Shown piece by piece: positions 51,201 through 59,606 of a stretch of 64,000 nt of DNA. The notes beneath the pieces were generated by a model. That model did no database searches. It was not told the origin of the DNA and saw only the letters and a list, made by a program, of their open reading frames with translations. The stretch's first letter is position 1. Each line of letters starts with the position of its first letter. The stretch is taken from the IMG/VR virus record IMGVR_UViG_3300020385_000012, positions 1 to 64,000 of that record. The stretch is one strand, 5' to 3'. This DNA comes from a virus. The position numbers and the translations under genes were made by a program.

Positions 51201-51431
51201 GCTACCGTCCGCTTGCGACTCAGAATCAGCTATATAACCTATAACTTCTCCACCATTTATATTACCAATTTTAGAGTTACCTTTTATATTTTGAACAACA
51301 CCAATATCAGAACCATCAGATTTAGTTATATGGATGTTTTGTGCGTCTACGTATTCACCATTAGGTATTAAACGGGCATCGAGATCTTTATTCATTTTAC
51401 CTTTTAAAAAGGTATTTTTGATTTCTGGCAT
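48204..51431 (-). CDS. Tail-tube/stabilisation protein, N-terminal part with Ig/cadherin-like insert
   Basis: A 1,075-residue protein opening MPEIKNTFLKGKMNKDLDAR and LIPNGEYVDAQNIHITKSDG, the well-marked start of podophage stabilisation/nozzle proteins. It has the expected body (RKINIIKALENTSYYNS, FIKFAYRYKFEDGEYSVISP, YQIGLVLSDKYGRQSPVILP). From about 790 to 1010 it carries Ig/cadherin-like repeats (PTFSNSLASSANALHYTIGG) that could reach outward and bind hosts. It ends QSIDNSRSCQGNP; the usual C-terminal part continues in the next ORF. The joining point should be checked for a frameshift. Confidence 0.75.
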   Translation of the reverse strand: MPEIKNTFLKGKMNKDLDARLIPNGEYVDAQNIHITKSDGSDIGVVQNIKGNSKIGNINGGEVIGYIADSESQADGSNRIFYFVSGGGVADNIYYHNTNSNSSPITIINNASNFLNFSTSHLITGVNIIDDLLFWTDDNNQPRKINIIKALENTSYYNSEAKISVAKYYPYNAPNILHPTLNQTGLQKLTTTQSVATTSGSDSITYTGSINNDIYIGQAVTGSGIPADTSVKNISGNGLTITLTKQASASATVTLTFKNSEDRIEEEFIKFAYRYKFEDGEYSVISPFTQTCFIPKTYNTSLGLTDAQIASAASTTEVDSFINDVGRVQLRVDLPSDNVTSDYGINKIEILYKEADNPGIKAVAEIPLTDNDVTNNASYGVVGNLFTYSYELTLPFKTLPEDQLTRVFDNVPRKAKAQEIVGSRLVYGNFQENYNLPSINFEAGYANRISTGTWNIQYPYQSVKSRRTYQIGLVLSDKYGRQSPVILPSDTNKSSVRVPVHTGDSANWPGYALRIEFNDIIPNAYSNLNPFGWYSWKAVVKQTEQEYYNVYAPHAIDNIPNSNVQSAHSSLYFSDTDKRTWLVLHGDNINKVPKKPGAGGIIEETTSPSESALFPVIVDGALTPAGTNSDPYIYNSEEGKVDVISIGTAMDHGLELFDTTATGSAQELGHTYLVFHNYSKNPLLAELPDGYGKSITVSSSPKNQQPLNFLGTLGLSIFETEPIESALDIYYETSLTGLVTELNTQILGNTGGPATLTISGTTFSEGAVANTVIGALGATNSSGGAMSSLSFVLNNVFAQSDLNTDLKNNFDINGSNLRVTNPVFYYGTNGESYNVSITVTDSNGEQLNGTLVITLTNAAPTFSNSLASSANALHYTIGGVVLNAAAGTENGSKDTTRDDLGLVYSIEEVLLSGANVTSSNLFTITNTGDAGNPSPGQLKLNTYMAVSTVGNVYNVKIKVVDAGNTGSAPSFDQHTVNVTITPGTLVSYFVASSAPGLCQPSTQTLYITKPQLAGPSAIEQGDTIYTNSNLSSTFFGVILTQPIGGQYDQGKYADVRHSGGIVQSIDNSRSCQGNP

Positions 51432-51434
51432 GTA

Positions 51435-52595
51435 TTAGTGTTTAATAAATTTTGATTTACCTCTCATTACTTGCTCTAGTTCGGCAATTTTAAGACTAGA
51501 TAATCTTAATTTGGCATTTCTTATTGCTGCTCTTTTTTCTTTTCTAAATCTATTTATAATGTATTCAGGAAAATTAATTCTTGAGCTTGCAATTCCATAT
51601 GTTATATATTTATATATTGCATCTTCAGCAAATTTGTGAACTTGCATTTCGTCATCTGTTCCTAATCCATCTGAAATATATTTTAATGTTATAATTTGAT
51701 TGGCCAATTCACTTGAAAAACTAATTGTTCCATTAAGCTCATCTATTAAAAATATTCCATTTTCTTGTGTGGTTTCTGGGTTTGAACCTTTTCTTCCGCC
51801 GTACGATGTTATTTTTTGCAAACCTACATTAGTATCATAAGTAATATCTTCATCAGCAAAATTACCTGATATTTTTCTATTATCAAATTCTTTAAATCTA
51901 TCGCTTGTAACTGGTGTTCCAGTTAATAAAGATCCATCCGCATCATAAAGATACTTATAATCATCATCTTGTAAAATTGATTCCGAAGGTTTTGATGTAT
52001 ACCTACCTGGGTAAATAATGTGCTCAACCCCAACATCATCTATAAAAGATATTCTTACATAATGGATGTAATCTTGAGGCATTGGTATAGATAAACTAGG
52101 ACCAATTTCAATTTCTTGTATTTTTTCTATTCTAGAAATATCATAACTAAACTCTTGTATGCCGCGTTTAGCGTGGAATAGCACATCAGATTTGTTTGCA
52201 CTAGATATTAATTTGCCATCGCCTATGTAGGCGACCATATAGTTATTTATAATATCCTGCATTGAAATATACCTATAATTACCATATCTTTCTGCTTTTC
52301 CAGTTTCTTTTACTTCAATAATTAGCCCGGCATTTGGTCTATATTGTGAATTTGCAAAAGTTATTACATCTGCATTATTAGTATTACCTGTAAATGTTAC
52401 AACGCCTGATGAAGCATTATACGAATAGTTCCCTGTATTTATTTCTTTACCATCTATGAAAACAGCAATACTTCCAACTGCAGGCAATGTAGGAAAATAA
52501 ACGGTAGTTATAGTAACTGTATTTGAAGAACCAGCTGCGGTAAATTGTTGTGACTGGCTATAATAAGCCTGTTGTGTTACATTTATTAATCCCAT
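51435..52595 (-). CDS. Head-tail connector/tail protein
   Basis: A 386-residue protein with an N-terminal beta domain (FTAAGSSNTVTITTVYFPTL, NYSYNASSGVVTFTGNT) and a core with YRYISMQDIINNYMVAYIGD, AKRGIQEFSYDISRI and PQDYIHYVRISFID, ending in basic helices (FRKEKRAAIRNAKLRLSSLK). Proteins with the helix FHAKRGIQEFSYDI pattern are tail-tubular A or adaptor-like in marine podophages (recalled). Three-base spacing to the stabilisation gene and five to the next connector support a shared assembly step. Confidence 0.68.
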   Translation of the reverse strand: MGLINVTQQAYYSQSQQFTAAGSSNTVTITTVYFPTLPAVGSIAVFIDGKEINTGNYSYNASSGVVTFTGNTNNADVITFANSQYRPNAGLIIEVKETGKAERYGNYRYISMQDIINNYMVAYIGDGKLISSANKSDVLFHAKRGIQEFSYDISRIEKIQEIEIGPSLSIPMPQDYIHYVRISFIDDVGVEHIIYPGRYTSKPSESILQDDDYKYLYDADGSLLTGTPVTSDRFKEFDNRKISGNFADEDITYDTNVGLQKITSYGGRKGSNPETTQENGIFLIDELNGTISFSSELANQIITLKYISDGLGTDDEMQVHKFAEDAIYKYITYGIASSRINFPEYIINRFRKEKRAAIRNAKLRLSSLKIAELEQVMRGKSKFIKH

Positions 52596-52600
52596 TTATT

Positions 52601-53599
52601 TTAATTTTCTAATTGTATTATTTTATTTTCTTCTCCGCTTGCTACTTGAATAACTGTTGGGTCTTTTATTATAATTCCAACATAACCTAATATTTTTATT
52701 ACTAAATCAACTTCGTCAGATTCATGCAACTCAAAATCAGTTGATGACCCTGAAGCATATTCGTAAGACCCATTAGATGAGTTTTTTGAAAATCCCCAAT
52801 AAGGATCAGCTGGTATTTTTATATAATCAAAAGTAATGTTTTCACCAATTAAACTAATCGGGCTTATTTTAAAACCTTCATGGCCTCTATAATAAATAGG
52901 GTAAGTTTTAGTTGGGGCTGTTAATTTTGATGAATTAACATAAGTATATTCTGATTTATCAAGCTCTTCAAAATTTATAGATCTATTTAATCTTGATAGG
53001 TTTACTACGCGATACATATCTGCAGGTAGTATAAAATTTCCTGTAACTAAATCAGCGCTTTCTATTGGAAATGTGTAAGGATTATTTGCGCCTGTCATTA
53101 ATGATTGGGCAATAGTAATTACATCACCGGTTGCATAACCTGAACCAGGTTCTGTGACTGTTATTGACACAAAAGTATTTGTAGTGGCTACAACTGTAAC
53201 TTTTAAACCTGTCCCACTACCATTTGAGGTTGTGGCCAAGTTTGAATATGTGCCAGCTGTAACTTGTGTAGGAACACTAACACCTGTAGACGTTGTTCTA
53301 GTTCTTACATTTGTGCCAACTTTTATTCCGTTAACACCATACATTAGCAATTCAGCTTCTTTTGAAAAAATATCAATTTTTTCTTTTATATTCTTGGGAA
53401 TATTTGCATAGCCATTATTTGTTATATTAGCTTTTTCTTTATTTATAGCTTTATTATAATCAAAAAATGCTCTTTCTAAAAGATCGAGCTGCACTTCTCT
53501 GCCGATTCTATTAAATTGATCCGGTGTTAAAAAGCCTCTACCCTCTTTATTTATTATTGAAAGTACGGTTCTATATACTTTATTTACTGATATTGCCAT
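52601..53599 (-). CDS. Head-tail adaptor-like structural protein
   Basis: A 332-residue protein opening with helical MAISVNKVYRTVLSIINKEG and FLTPDQFNRIGREVQLDLLE, typical of adaptor helices, then a Thr/Val/Gly beta insert (TQVTAGTYSNLATTSNGSGT, then a phage-like SITVTEPGSGYATGDVI repeat) and an alpha/beta end with VVNLSRLNRSINFEELDKSE. Its place, second after the capsid gene, fits a connector. A weak hairpin lies just upstream. The GSGYATGDVI motif is widespread in phage tail proteins. Confidence 0.65.
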   Translation of the reverse strand: MAISVNKVYRTVLSIINKEGRGFLTPDQFNRIGREVQLDLLERAFFDYNKAINKEKANITNNGYANIPKNIKEKIDIFSKEAELLMYGVNGIKVGTNVRTRTTSTGVSVPTQVTAGTYSNLATTSNGSGTGLKVTVVATTNTFVSITVTEPGSGYATGDVITIAQSLMTGANNPYTFPIESADLVTGNFILPADMYRVVNLSRLNRSINFEELDKSEYTYVNSSKLTAPTKTYPIYYRGHEGFKISPISLIGENITFDYIKIPADPYWGFSKNSSNGSYEYASGSSTDFELHESDEVDLVIKILGYVGIIIKDPTVIQVASGEENKIIQLEN

Positions 53600-53624
53600 T
53601 TATATTTTTTTATATAATGATTAA

Positions 53625-53640
53625 GCCGCTTATTTGCGGC
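53625..53640 (-). terminator. Weak hairpin between structural genes
   Basis: GCCGC (53625-53629) pairs with GCGGC (53636-53640) around a six-base A/T loop. On the minus strand it follows the 261-residue gene's stop and is trailed by TTAAT and A-rich sequence, not a T run. Probably a processing or attenuating stem. Confidence 0.5.
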
Positions 53641-53658
53641 CTAACCACCATAAGCATT

Positions 53659-54414
53659 TTATTTTAATTTCTTTTCAATAGTTTGATAAACCTCAACACC
53701 TTCGTCTGTTTTAAACCACGCAGCTAATGCTGAATACGGGTTTTCATCAAATGGAACTGTTATAAGTTTTCTTCCTGTCGATGCCCAAGTAAACGTTCTT
53801 TGATCGTTTGACAAAACTATAATATTACTTTCTGCAGCTTTTATACCAACATTTCTAATATTTATGTTTTCATCATTTGCTAATTCTAAGAATAACTCTG
53901 GGTTGTTCCGAGCAAATAATAATAAATCTCTTTTAAGCTCCTTAGAAGTCATCTTAGATACTTTATCACCAAGCTCAGTTCTTAATATTGCCTCTGCGTG
54001 ATCAACATCTATGCCCTGTGCTGTAGTTAAAGCTTGAATTTCAAATTCAATTAAATCTAAATCATCCTCGGCTTCTTTTATAGGATTATATTCTACAAAT
54101 TTAACTCCATTGTCAGGATGAATAGCTAAAAACTTTTGTAAAGTTTGTTTTTCTTTTGGAACAAATAGTTTACCATCTTTAAAAGAAATATGAGATAGTC
54201 TTTGTGTTCCCTTCATTTCATCTACAAATACTGTATTTTGATTTTCACAATATTTAATTTCTCTTTCATATCCTTTTTTTTCGTCAAAATATAAAACTCC
54301 ACGAGATTTTAACATAAAAACAATTGGTGTATCATTTATAGATAGCTCGTAAATTTTATCTTTGAATTCTATAGTTGGTTTTACTTTTGTTGGTTTTTCT
54401 TTAATTTTTGTCAT
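53659..54414 (-). CDS. Structural protein of the capsid region (251 aa)
   Basis: A protein of 251 residues from ATG 54414, preferred over 54444 because MTKIKEKPTKVKPTIEFKD looks like a true start while the upstream extension is only A/T-derived hydrophobic residues. It has a beta part (YELSINDTPIVFMLKSRGVL), an acidic helix region (EAEDDLDLIEFEIQALTTAQ), a helix SKELKRDLLLFARNNPELFL and an end with FTWASTGRKLITVPF. Such proteins follow capsid genes in marine podophages, role not known to me; possibly head completion. A terminator precedes it, so it may be less expressed than the capsid. Confidence 0.62.
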   Translation of the reverse strand: MTKIKEKPTKVKPTIEFKDKIYELSINDTPIVFMLKSRGVLYFDEKKGYEREIKYCENQNTVFVDEMKGTQRLSHISFKDGKLFVPKEKQTLQKFLAIHPDNGVKFVEYNPIKEAEDDLDLIEFEIQALTTAQGIDVDHAEAILRTELGDKVSKMTSKELKRDLLLFARNNPELFLELANDENINIRNVGIKAAESNIIVLSNDQRTFTWASTGRKLITVPFDENPYSALAAWFKTDEGVEVYQTIEKKLK

Positions 54415-54435
54415 GATATAATATAATATAATTAA

Positions 54436-54470
54436 TAAAAGCAAAGAATACCCCCACTATTACCGTGGGG
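54436..54470 (-). terminator. Intrinsic-type terminator after the major capsid gene
   Basis: Read on the minus strand, CCCCAC and GTGGGG (54451-54470) form a stem around GGTAATA, followed by TATTCTTTGCTTTTATT. It lies just after the capsid stop and could trim or partly end capsid mRNA, leaving downstream genes at lower levels. Confidence 0.75.
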
Positions 54471-54488
54471 ATATACTTTACGTGAAAT

Positions 54489-55916
54489 TTATGAATCAAA
54501 TCTGATAAAGTTGTTAGCAGCCTGTACCACTAAACATCTTTCTGAAAGATAGTGAATTTCCATTTTGTCATCACCAATTGTAGATGCTCCACCTACTGAA
54601 CCAGTAACCCAAGATTTTAATTTTCTATCATCAGCTTGAGAAGCTCTATATCTTACGTGTAAGAAAGGTCTTCTAACATTGCTTCCTAAATTTTGGTCAT
54701 ACACTGAAGATGTTCCTGCAGGAATTAACAATCCTTTTAATGATCCTACAGAACCTCTTGTAGATTTATCATTAAGATATTTCCAATCAGTTTTGTAAAA
54801 GTCATAAGAACCTCTTCTAAATCCTGTAAATCCAAGATTTAAAGCCATGTCTTCAGAATTATTAAATACCCCAAATCCAAGCCCGCCAGCCACATGTGGA
54901 TTTAAGCCAGCTAATAGGTCATCGATTACTAAATTTGCATCTCTGTTTAAGAAAAGCATATTTTCTTCGATAGCTCCTTGCTTGTCTAATTCCTTTAATA
55001 AGTCATCAAATTCAGATAATACTGCACCTGAATCAAATTGATTTGTAGCTACAATTCCTCTTTCGCCAATAGCAGAAAGTAATCCTTGAGAACCAGCAAC
55101 ACCTACTTCAGAGTTTTCAGTGACCGTATTTGAAACTTTAGCTTTTTCAGCTTCAATTGCAATCATTTCTAAATAGTCATCAAATCTTGCTTTTGTATCA
55201 GCAGAAGATTTTAAGTACCATAAGTATCCAGACTCTCCGCCTTCACCACTTACTTGTACCCACCCGATTTGAGCAGTGTCAGATCCGTTGATTTCAAAGT
55301 GATCTTTGATAATCATTGGCTTGTTAGTGAAAGTTTTGAAACCAGGCTCAATAGATTCAGTCATACTAGCAGTTCCTTTTTGGAATTCAGAACCGTATAC
55401 GAAAAATTTGATTGCTTGATTGTCTGTAGTCGCGATTCCCGCTAGGTCATCAACGTTTTGTGCACCGTAAGGCTTAATTGTTAAAGCGTTGTTAGCTGTT
55501 TCAACTCCAACTGTAACAATCGCTTTAAATACAACACTGTTTACCTCACATACTAATGTTGCCCCTTGTCTTACTGCGTGTGTTTCAGCAGCTCCAGAGT
55601 CAATACCAGTAATAGTGTCAATTGCACCTGTAATAGGATTAATCTGACCGTTGTAAGATAAGTGTAGTCTACCTTGCTCAGACCAAATTACTTGATCAGA
55701 AGACATAGGCATTTCTGCACTAATTTGTGAAAGGAATCCAGAAATAGTTCTGTTCCCGTATCTCTGTACTTCACTTTCGTAAAGCTCAGGAAGATATTGT
55801 TTAGCCCATCCGTCGTTTTGAATGTCTAAGTAGCTCCCCGGCGTAGTTATTTTTGACACCGCTGGGGTTAAAATACTGCCAGCCAATGGGCCAGCAAATG
55901 AATTGTTATTCGCCAT
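54489..55916 (-). CDS. Major capsid protein
   Basis: A 475-residue protein between scaffold and connector genes with the profile of a HK97-fold capsid protein: LAGSILTPAVSKITTPGSYL, then WAKQYLPELYESEVQRYGNR at about 38-57, a beta-rich middle with an insert near 120-190, FDDYLEMIAIEAEKAKVSNT in the spine-helix region, and an end with IGDDKMEIHYLSERCLVVQA. The motif set (capsid start followed by LPELYESEVQRYG) is that of marine podophage and T4-like capsids as I recall them. Followed by a strong terminator, typical for capsid genes. Confidence 0.85.
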   Translation of the reverse strand: MANNNSFAGPLAGSILTPAVSKITTPGSYLDIQNDGWAKQYLPELYESEVQRYGNRTISGFLSQISAEMPMSSDQVIWSEQGRLHLSYNGQINPITGAIDTITGIDSGAAETHAVRQGATLVCEVNSVVFKAIVTVGVETANNALTIKPYGAQNVDDLAGIATTDNQAIKFFVYGSEFQKGTASMTESIEPGFKTFTNKPMIIKDHFEINGSDTAQIGWVQVSGEGGESGYLWYLKSSADTKARFDDYLEMIAIEAEKAKVSNTVTENSEVGVAGSQGLLSAIGERGIVATNQFDSGAVLSEFDDLLKELDKQGAIEENMLFLNRDANLVIDDLLAGLNPHVAGGLGFGVFNNSEDMALNLGFTGFRRGSYDFYKTDWKYLNDKSTRGSVGSLKGLLIPAGTSSVYDQNLGSNVRRPFLHVRYRASQADDRKLKSWVTGSVGGASTIGDDKMEIHYLSERCLVVQAANNFIRFDS

Positions 55917-55935
55917 TTTAATTTTTTTTTGTTAG

Positions 55936-57171
55936 TTAATAATTTTTAAGTTTAAATTTTAGCTTAGAATTATCATCCCCAGAAATAGCTTTTACTTTTA
56001 TTCCGCTAGCATCAACATACCCACTAGAAGTTTTTCTAGGGTCCATGTTAATGTTCTTGGCCTCCGCGCTCATTTGCTTGATCGCGTCAGCTTTACCTTG
56101 TTCATAAAAATGGTTAGCTATTTTGTCAGGATTAGAAGCGGCAAATAAAGCTTTATGGTAACCCCCGGCGTCTTGTAACATTTTATTGTTACCAACATAT
56201 TTATTGAAAACATTCAATAAATCACTTTGGGTTTCCTTTACTTTGTTAACATCTTTTACATTGAAACGGTATTTCTTGTCTCCTACGTTAAAATTAAAAC
56301 CTTTAAATTCTTCGCTAAAAACTTTACTAGTTTCTTGTTTAAAATGTTTTGTTTGCTGCTGTAATAATTCTTCAGCTGATTTTTGCTCTTTATTGTATCT
56401 GTCAAAAAATTCAATAGCTTTTTGTTGTTCAGGAGCTAATCTGGAACCCAACTTGACTTCCTTATAGTATTTGTCCTTAGTTTCATTTAAAAACTTATTG
56501 GCATTTGCGACTTCCTCTTTGAGAGCAAGTTTTTTTCTTTTAATATCTCTTTCCTCATCAATTTCTGCGTCAAATGAAAATTTATCGTCTAATAAAAACG
56601 ACACTTCATCATAACTTAAATGAGGTTTAGTTTGCTTATAGTATTCTCTTAATAATGTATTTTCATCTACATTAGAATAGTCAGCACTAAGTCTAACGTA
56701 ATCTTCAAGAGTTCCACCAGTTTCTTCCATAAATTTTACCAGGTCTTGTATGTTTTCTGGTAAGTTTACTTCTGGTTCTTGTGTTTTTTCTTCCTGTAAT
56801 ACTTCTTCAGGTTCCGGTGTGGCGTCGGTAGCTTCAACGCTTCCATCCACTCCTTCCTCTTCAGTATTATTTTTTTCATTTTCAATAATTTCTTCCAGTA
56901 CAGGCTCTTCTACTTTTTCTTGCTGTACTTCTTGCAGTTCCACTTTGGCTTCTTCCCCATTTTTTTCATCTTCGCTGCTTCCGCGTAACACGCCATCTTC
57001 TGGGCTTTGTTTTTGAACGGCATCTGTTTCTTCTTTTGATTGATTAATTTTTCCTAAATCCACAGTGTAATCGCCATCTTCGTTAGTTGATAGCTTTTGT
57101 ACCTCTGCTTCTTTTTCAGCAATAGACTTTTCTTCGATGTCTAAAGCTTTTGCTTTGATGTTTTCTGACAT
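55936..57171 (-). CDS. Capsid scaffolding protein
   Basis: A 411-residue, very acidic helical protein. Residues 1-130 are rich in Glu, Asp, Lys and Val (EDGDYTVDLGKINQSKEETD, LEEIIENEKNNTEEEGVDGS); the middle has NLPENIQDLVKFMEETGGTL, then long Lys/Glu helices (FDRYNKEQKSAEELLQQQTK). It ends KAISGDDNSKLKFKLKNY, a basic capsid-binding end. Position between portal and capsid genes and this composition are standard for scaffolding proteins, which leave the shell during DNA packaging. Confidence 0.82.
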   Translation of the reverse strand: MSENIKAKALDIEEKSIAEKEAEVQKLSTNEDGDYTVDLGKINQSKEETDAVQKQSPEDGVLRGSSEDEKNGEEAKVELQEVQQEKVEEPVLEEIIENEKNNTEEEGVDGSVEATDATPEPEEVLQEEKTQEPEVNLPENIQDLVKFMEETGGTLEDYVRLSADYSNVDENTLLREYYKQTKPHLSYDEVSFLLDDKFSFDAEIDEERDIKRKKLALKEEVANANKFLNETKDKYYKEVKLGSRLAPEQQKAIEFFDRYNKEQKSAEELLQQQTKHFKQETSKVFSEEFKGFNFNVGDKKYRFNVKDVNKVKETQSDLLNVFNKYVGNNKMLQDAGGYHKALFAASNPDKIANHFYEQGKADAIKQMSAEAKNINMDPRKTSSGYVDASGIKVKAISGDDNSKLKFKLKNY

Positions 57172-57194
57172 AATAAAATATAATTGTTTAAGTA

Positions 57195-59606
57195 TTATCT
57201 TGGATCAAATTGTTCTAATCCAAATCCACCTAAGTTATCAAACCCAGCGGATTCAAAGTTTTTTGGTGGTTTTCCAGATTTTCTCTGGTCTATAAGTTCA
57301 CTTTGTTGTGAAGCTTGTATTTTTGTTCTTTTGTCTTTACGATCTTCTTTGTACTCTTCTTTTTTATTAATCACCTGATTGTCCTGCTCCTTAAGCTTCA
57401 TATTAAGCTGAAACTCAAACTCCATTAGTTCTTTTTTGATTTCTGCTTCTCTTTCGAGTTTTGCAATATCAAACTGTGATTGTGCTTGCGCAATTTGTAC
57501 TTTGCTTTCAGCAATCCCTTGCTGTTTTTGTATTTCTGCGGCGGCTCCCGCTTGAGCTGACTGAGCGTTAGCTTGTGATTGTGCTTGGATATTTTCTTGT
57601 TGAATTTGTCTATCTCTATCAAACTTTTGTTTTCTTCTTAGTTTTAATAATTGATTAGCTAACTTTAAATTTTTTATTTCCCTAACATCAATAGCATCCT
57701 CTAGCTCTATTTGTTTTTGGTTCATTGCCATTTGTATATTATTTTCAAGCAATTGTTTTTCTTCTTCATCAGGCGATAGCTGTAAAAATATACCAAAATC
57801 ATGGATGTGCAACCCTTTTATTTCGTCTAAAGTGTTAACATTAAATTTGCCTAAAGATTGAATAAATGAATTTTTAGTGTTGGAATACTCTAAAACATCA
57901 GATATTCTTAAAGATATTGCTTCAGCGGTTTTTAAAGTAATATACAAACCAGCTTGCAATATATGTCGCGTTGCTGTATTACTATTTGCCGCAGCTAATT
58001 TTTGTAAACCAACTAAAGCATTTTTATCAGGGGTGCTTCCGTCCCTTGCTTCATTCAAACCTGTAACATCTCTCATCATTTGTAGATAGTAATTATAAGA
58101 CTGAATTAAGCTTTGTATTTTTTGGCCACCAGCGCCAGCCCTTAACTCTTGTATCGGCACTCTTCCATTATTAAATTCACCATCTTGTGTCATTGATCTA
58201 CCAATAACTGAACCAGTTTGGAAAAACATGTTCAACGCTTCTTGGGGATTGTAATTAGTTCCATTGCCTAAATCAACTTCTGCTAAACCATCAGCATCTA
58301 AATAAACGCCATCTGGAACCATACGTGATAAAACTTGTTGAAGCTTTAAATGTGTAATTTGAATCATATCAGCAAATGATGTCATTCTACTAACTAAAGA
58401 TTCAGTTTTTCCTTTATACATTCTAGGGGCCACAATATTATAACTCATCTGAACTTTTGTAATATCAGATTTAGGCCTTGTCATATTAACAGCCTTTTGC
58501 CATTTTAATAATTTATCATGACCAACAATTTTTGCACCCTCATATAAACATTCTATAGATCTATTTACTTTCTCAAATCTAGCTCTAGAATCTTTAGGAG
58601 GATTGAATGTATCGTCTTTTTTAATTGCTTTATCTGCACCGCTATTAGTTTCTTTTATTTTATACACTTGGTTTTGAAATGTTTTATATTCAAAATACAA
58701 TACATTTACAAAATTTTTATCAGCAGAATTAGTTCCAAGCTGATTATATAATGTAGAACCATCACCCTTCCCTTCAATTTCTTCAATATCTTCGTTTGTT
58801 AATTCTGGAAATTGTTTCTTTAACTCAACTAAACTCACTCTTCTAACTTCGCCAACATAATATAAGTCATCAAAGTATGGTGAATCCGTATAAGAATATA
58901 CTAAATCAGAAGGATCAACGTACTGTAATTTAATGCCTTCAGCAGTATTAAAACTATTTTTAACGCATCCAATTCCTAAAACAGCAATATCGTAATCTAA
59001 TCTTTTCTTTAATAATTCGTATTTATTTAAATTAAAAACATTACTTATAGCTTCCTCTTGGGCAATTTCTACTGCTTGTTTATAATCAAGCTGCATATGA
59101 ACAGAAAGTTCTTCTTCGCTTTCTGGAATGTTTTCTTTATCATTTTTAAAAGTGTCAATTCCAGTTGTGGCAATTACGCCTTCTTTAAATTCACGTAAAC
59201 GCATATCTTCAACTAATCCCTGAACATATTTTGTTCTGGCAGCAGTAGCTATATTATCTACTGAGTATGCTTTCAAGTCATATGCTCTTTCTGCAATACC
59301 GTTAACAACTATATCCACAAACTTTGGAATAATAGGTACTGGCTTCCAATCTAAATTTAGATAAGATAAATCACCGTTAATGGATAATTCATCTTTATAT
59401 TTTTTAATGCTTTGTTCGCCTCTAGCATATAACCTAAGGTTATGGTAGTTATCTCTATTAGAGAAATAGCGAGATCCTCCTGAATCTTTTTTGAACCATT
59501 CTGACTCAACAGCTTTAGCAATTTGAAGTCCATAATCTAAACCTCCTTTTTCTACGTCGCTAACTGCTTGACTCGGAAAAATACCTTTTGGTGATACTCT
59601 TGCCAT
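57195..59606 (-). CDS. Portal protein
   Basis: An 803-residue protein following terminase without a gap. It has FSNRDNYHNLRLYARGEQSI, a wing/stem portion with KFVDIVVNGIAERAYDLKAY, DYDIAVLGIGCVKNSFNTAE and DPSDLVYSYTDSPYFDDLYY, a clip/crown part with DVTGLNEARDGSTPDKNALV, and a long Gln/Lys/Glu coiled C-terminus. The DVTGLNEARDGS block is typical for podophage portals. It forms the twelve-subunit DNA entry ring. The start overlaps or abuts the terminase stop. Confidence 0.88.
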   Translation of the reverse strand: MARVSPKGIFPSQAVSDVEKGGLDYGLQIAKAVESEWFKKDSGGSRYFSNRDNYHNLRLYARGEQSIKKYKDELSINGDLSYLNLDWKPVPIIPKFVDIVVNGIAERAYDLKAYSVDNIATAARTKYVQGLVEDMRLREFKEGVIATTGIDTFKNDKENIPESEEELSVHMQLDYKQAVEIAQEEAISNVFNLNKYELLKKRLDYDIAVLGIGCVKNSFNTAEGIKLQYVDPSDLVYSYTDSPYFDDLYYVGEVRRVSLVELKKQFPELTNEDIEEIEGKGDGSTLYNQLGTNSADKNFVNVLYFEYKTFQNQVYKIKETNSGADKAIKKDDTFNPPKDSRARFEKVNRSIECLYEGAKIVGHDKLLKWQKAVNMTRPKSDITKVQMSYNIVAPRMYKGKTESLVSRMTSFADMIQITHLKLQQVLSRMVPDGVYLDADGLAEVDLGNGTNYNPQEALNMFFQTGSVIGRSMTQDGEFNNGRVPIQELRAGAGGQKIQSLIQSYNYYLQMMRDVTGLNEARDGSTPDKNALVGLQKLAAANSNTATRHILQAGLYITLKTAEAISLRISDVLEYSNTKNSFIQSLGKFNVNTLDEIKGLHIHDFGIFLQLSPDEEEKQLLENNIQMAMNQKQIELEDAIDVREIKNLKLANQLLKLRRKQKFDRDRQIQQENIQAQSQANAQSAQAGAAAEIQKQQGIAESKVQIAQAQSQFDIAKLEREAEIKKELMEFEFQLNMKLKEQDNQVINKKEEYKEDRKDKRTKIQASQQSELIDQRKSGKPPKNFESAGFDNLGGFGLEQFDPR

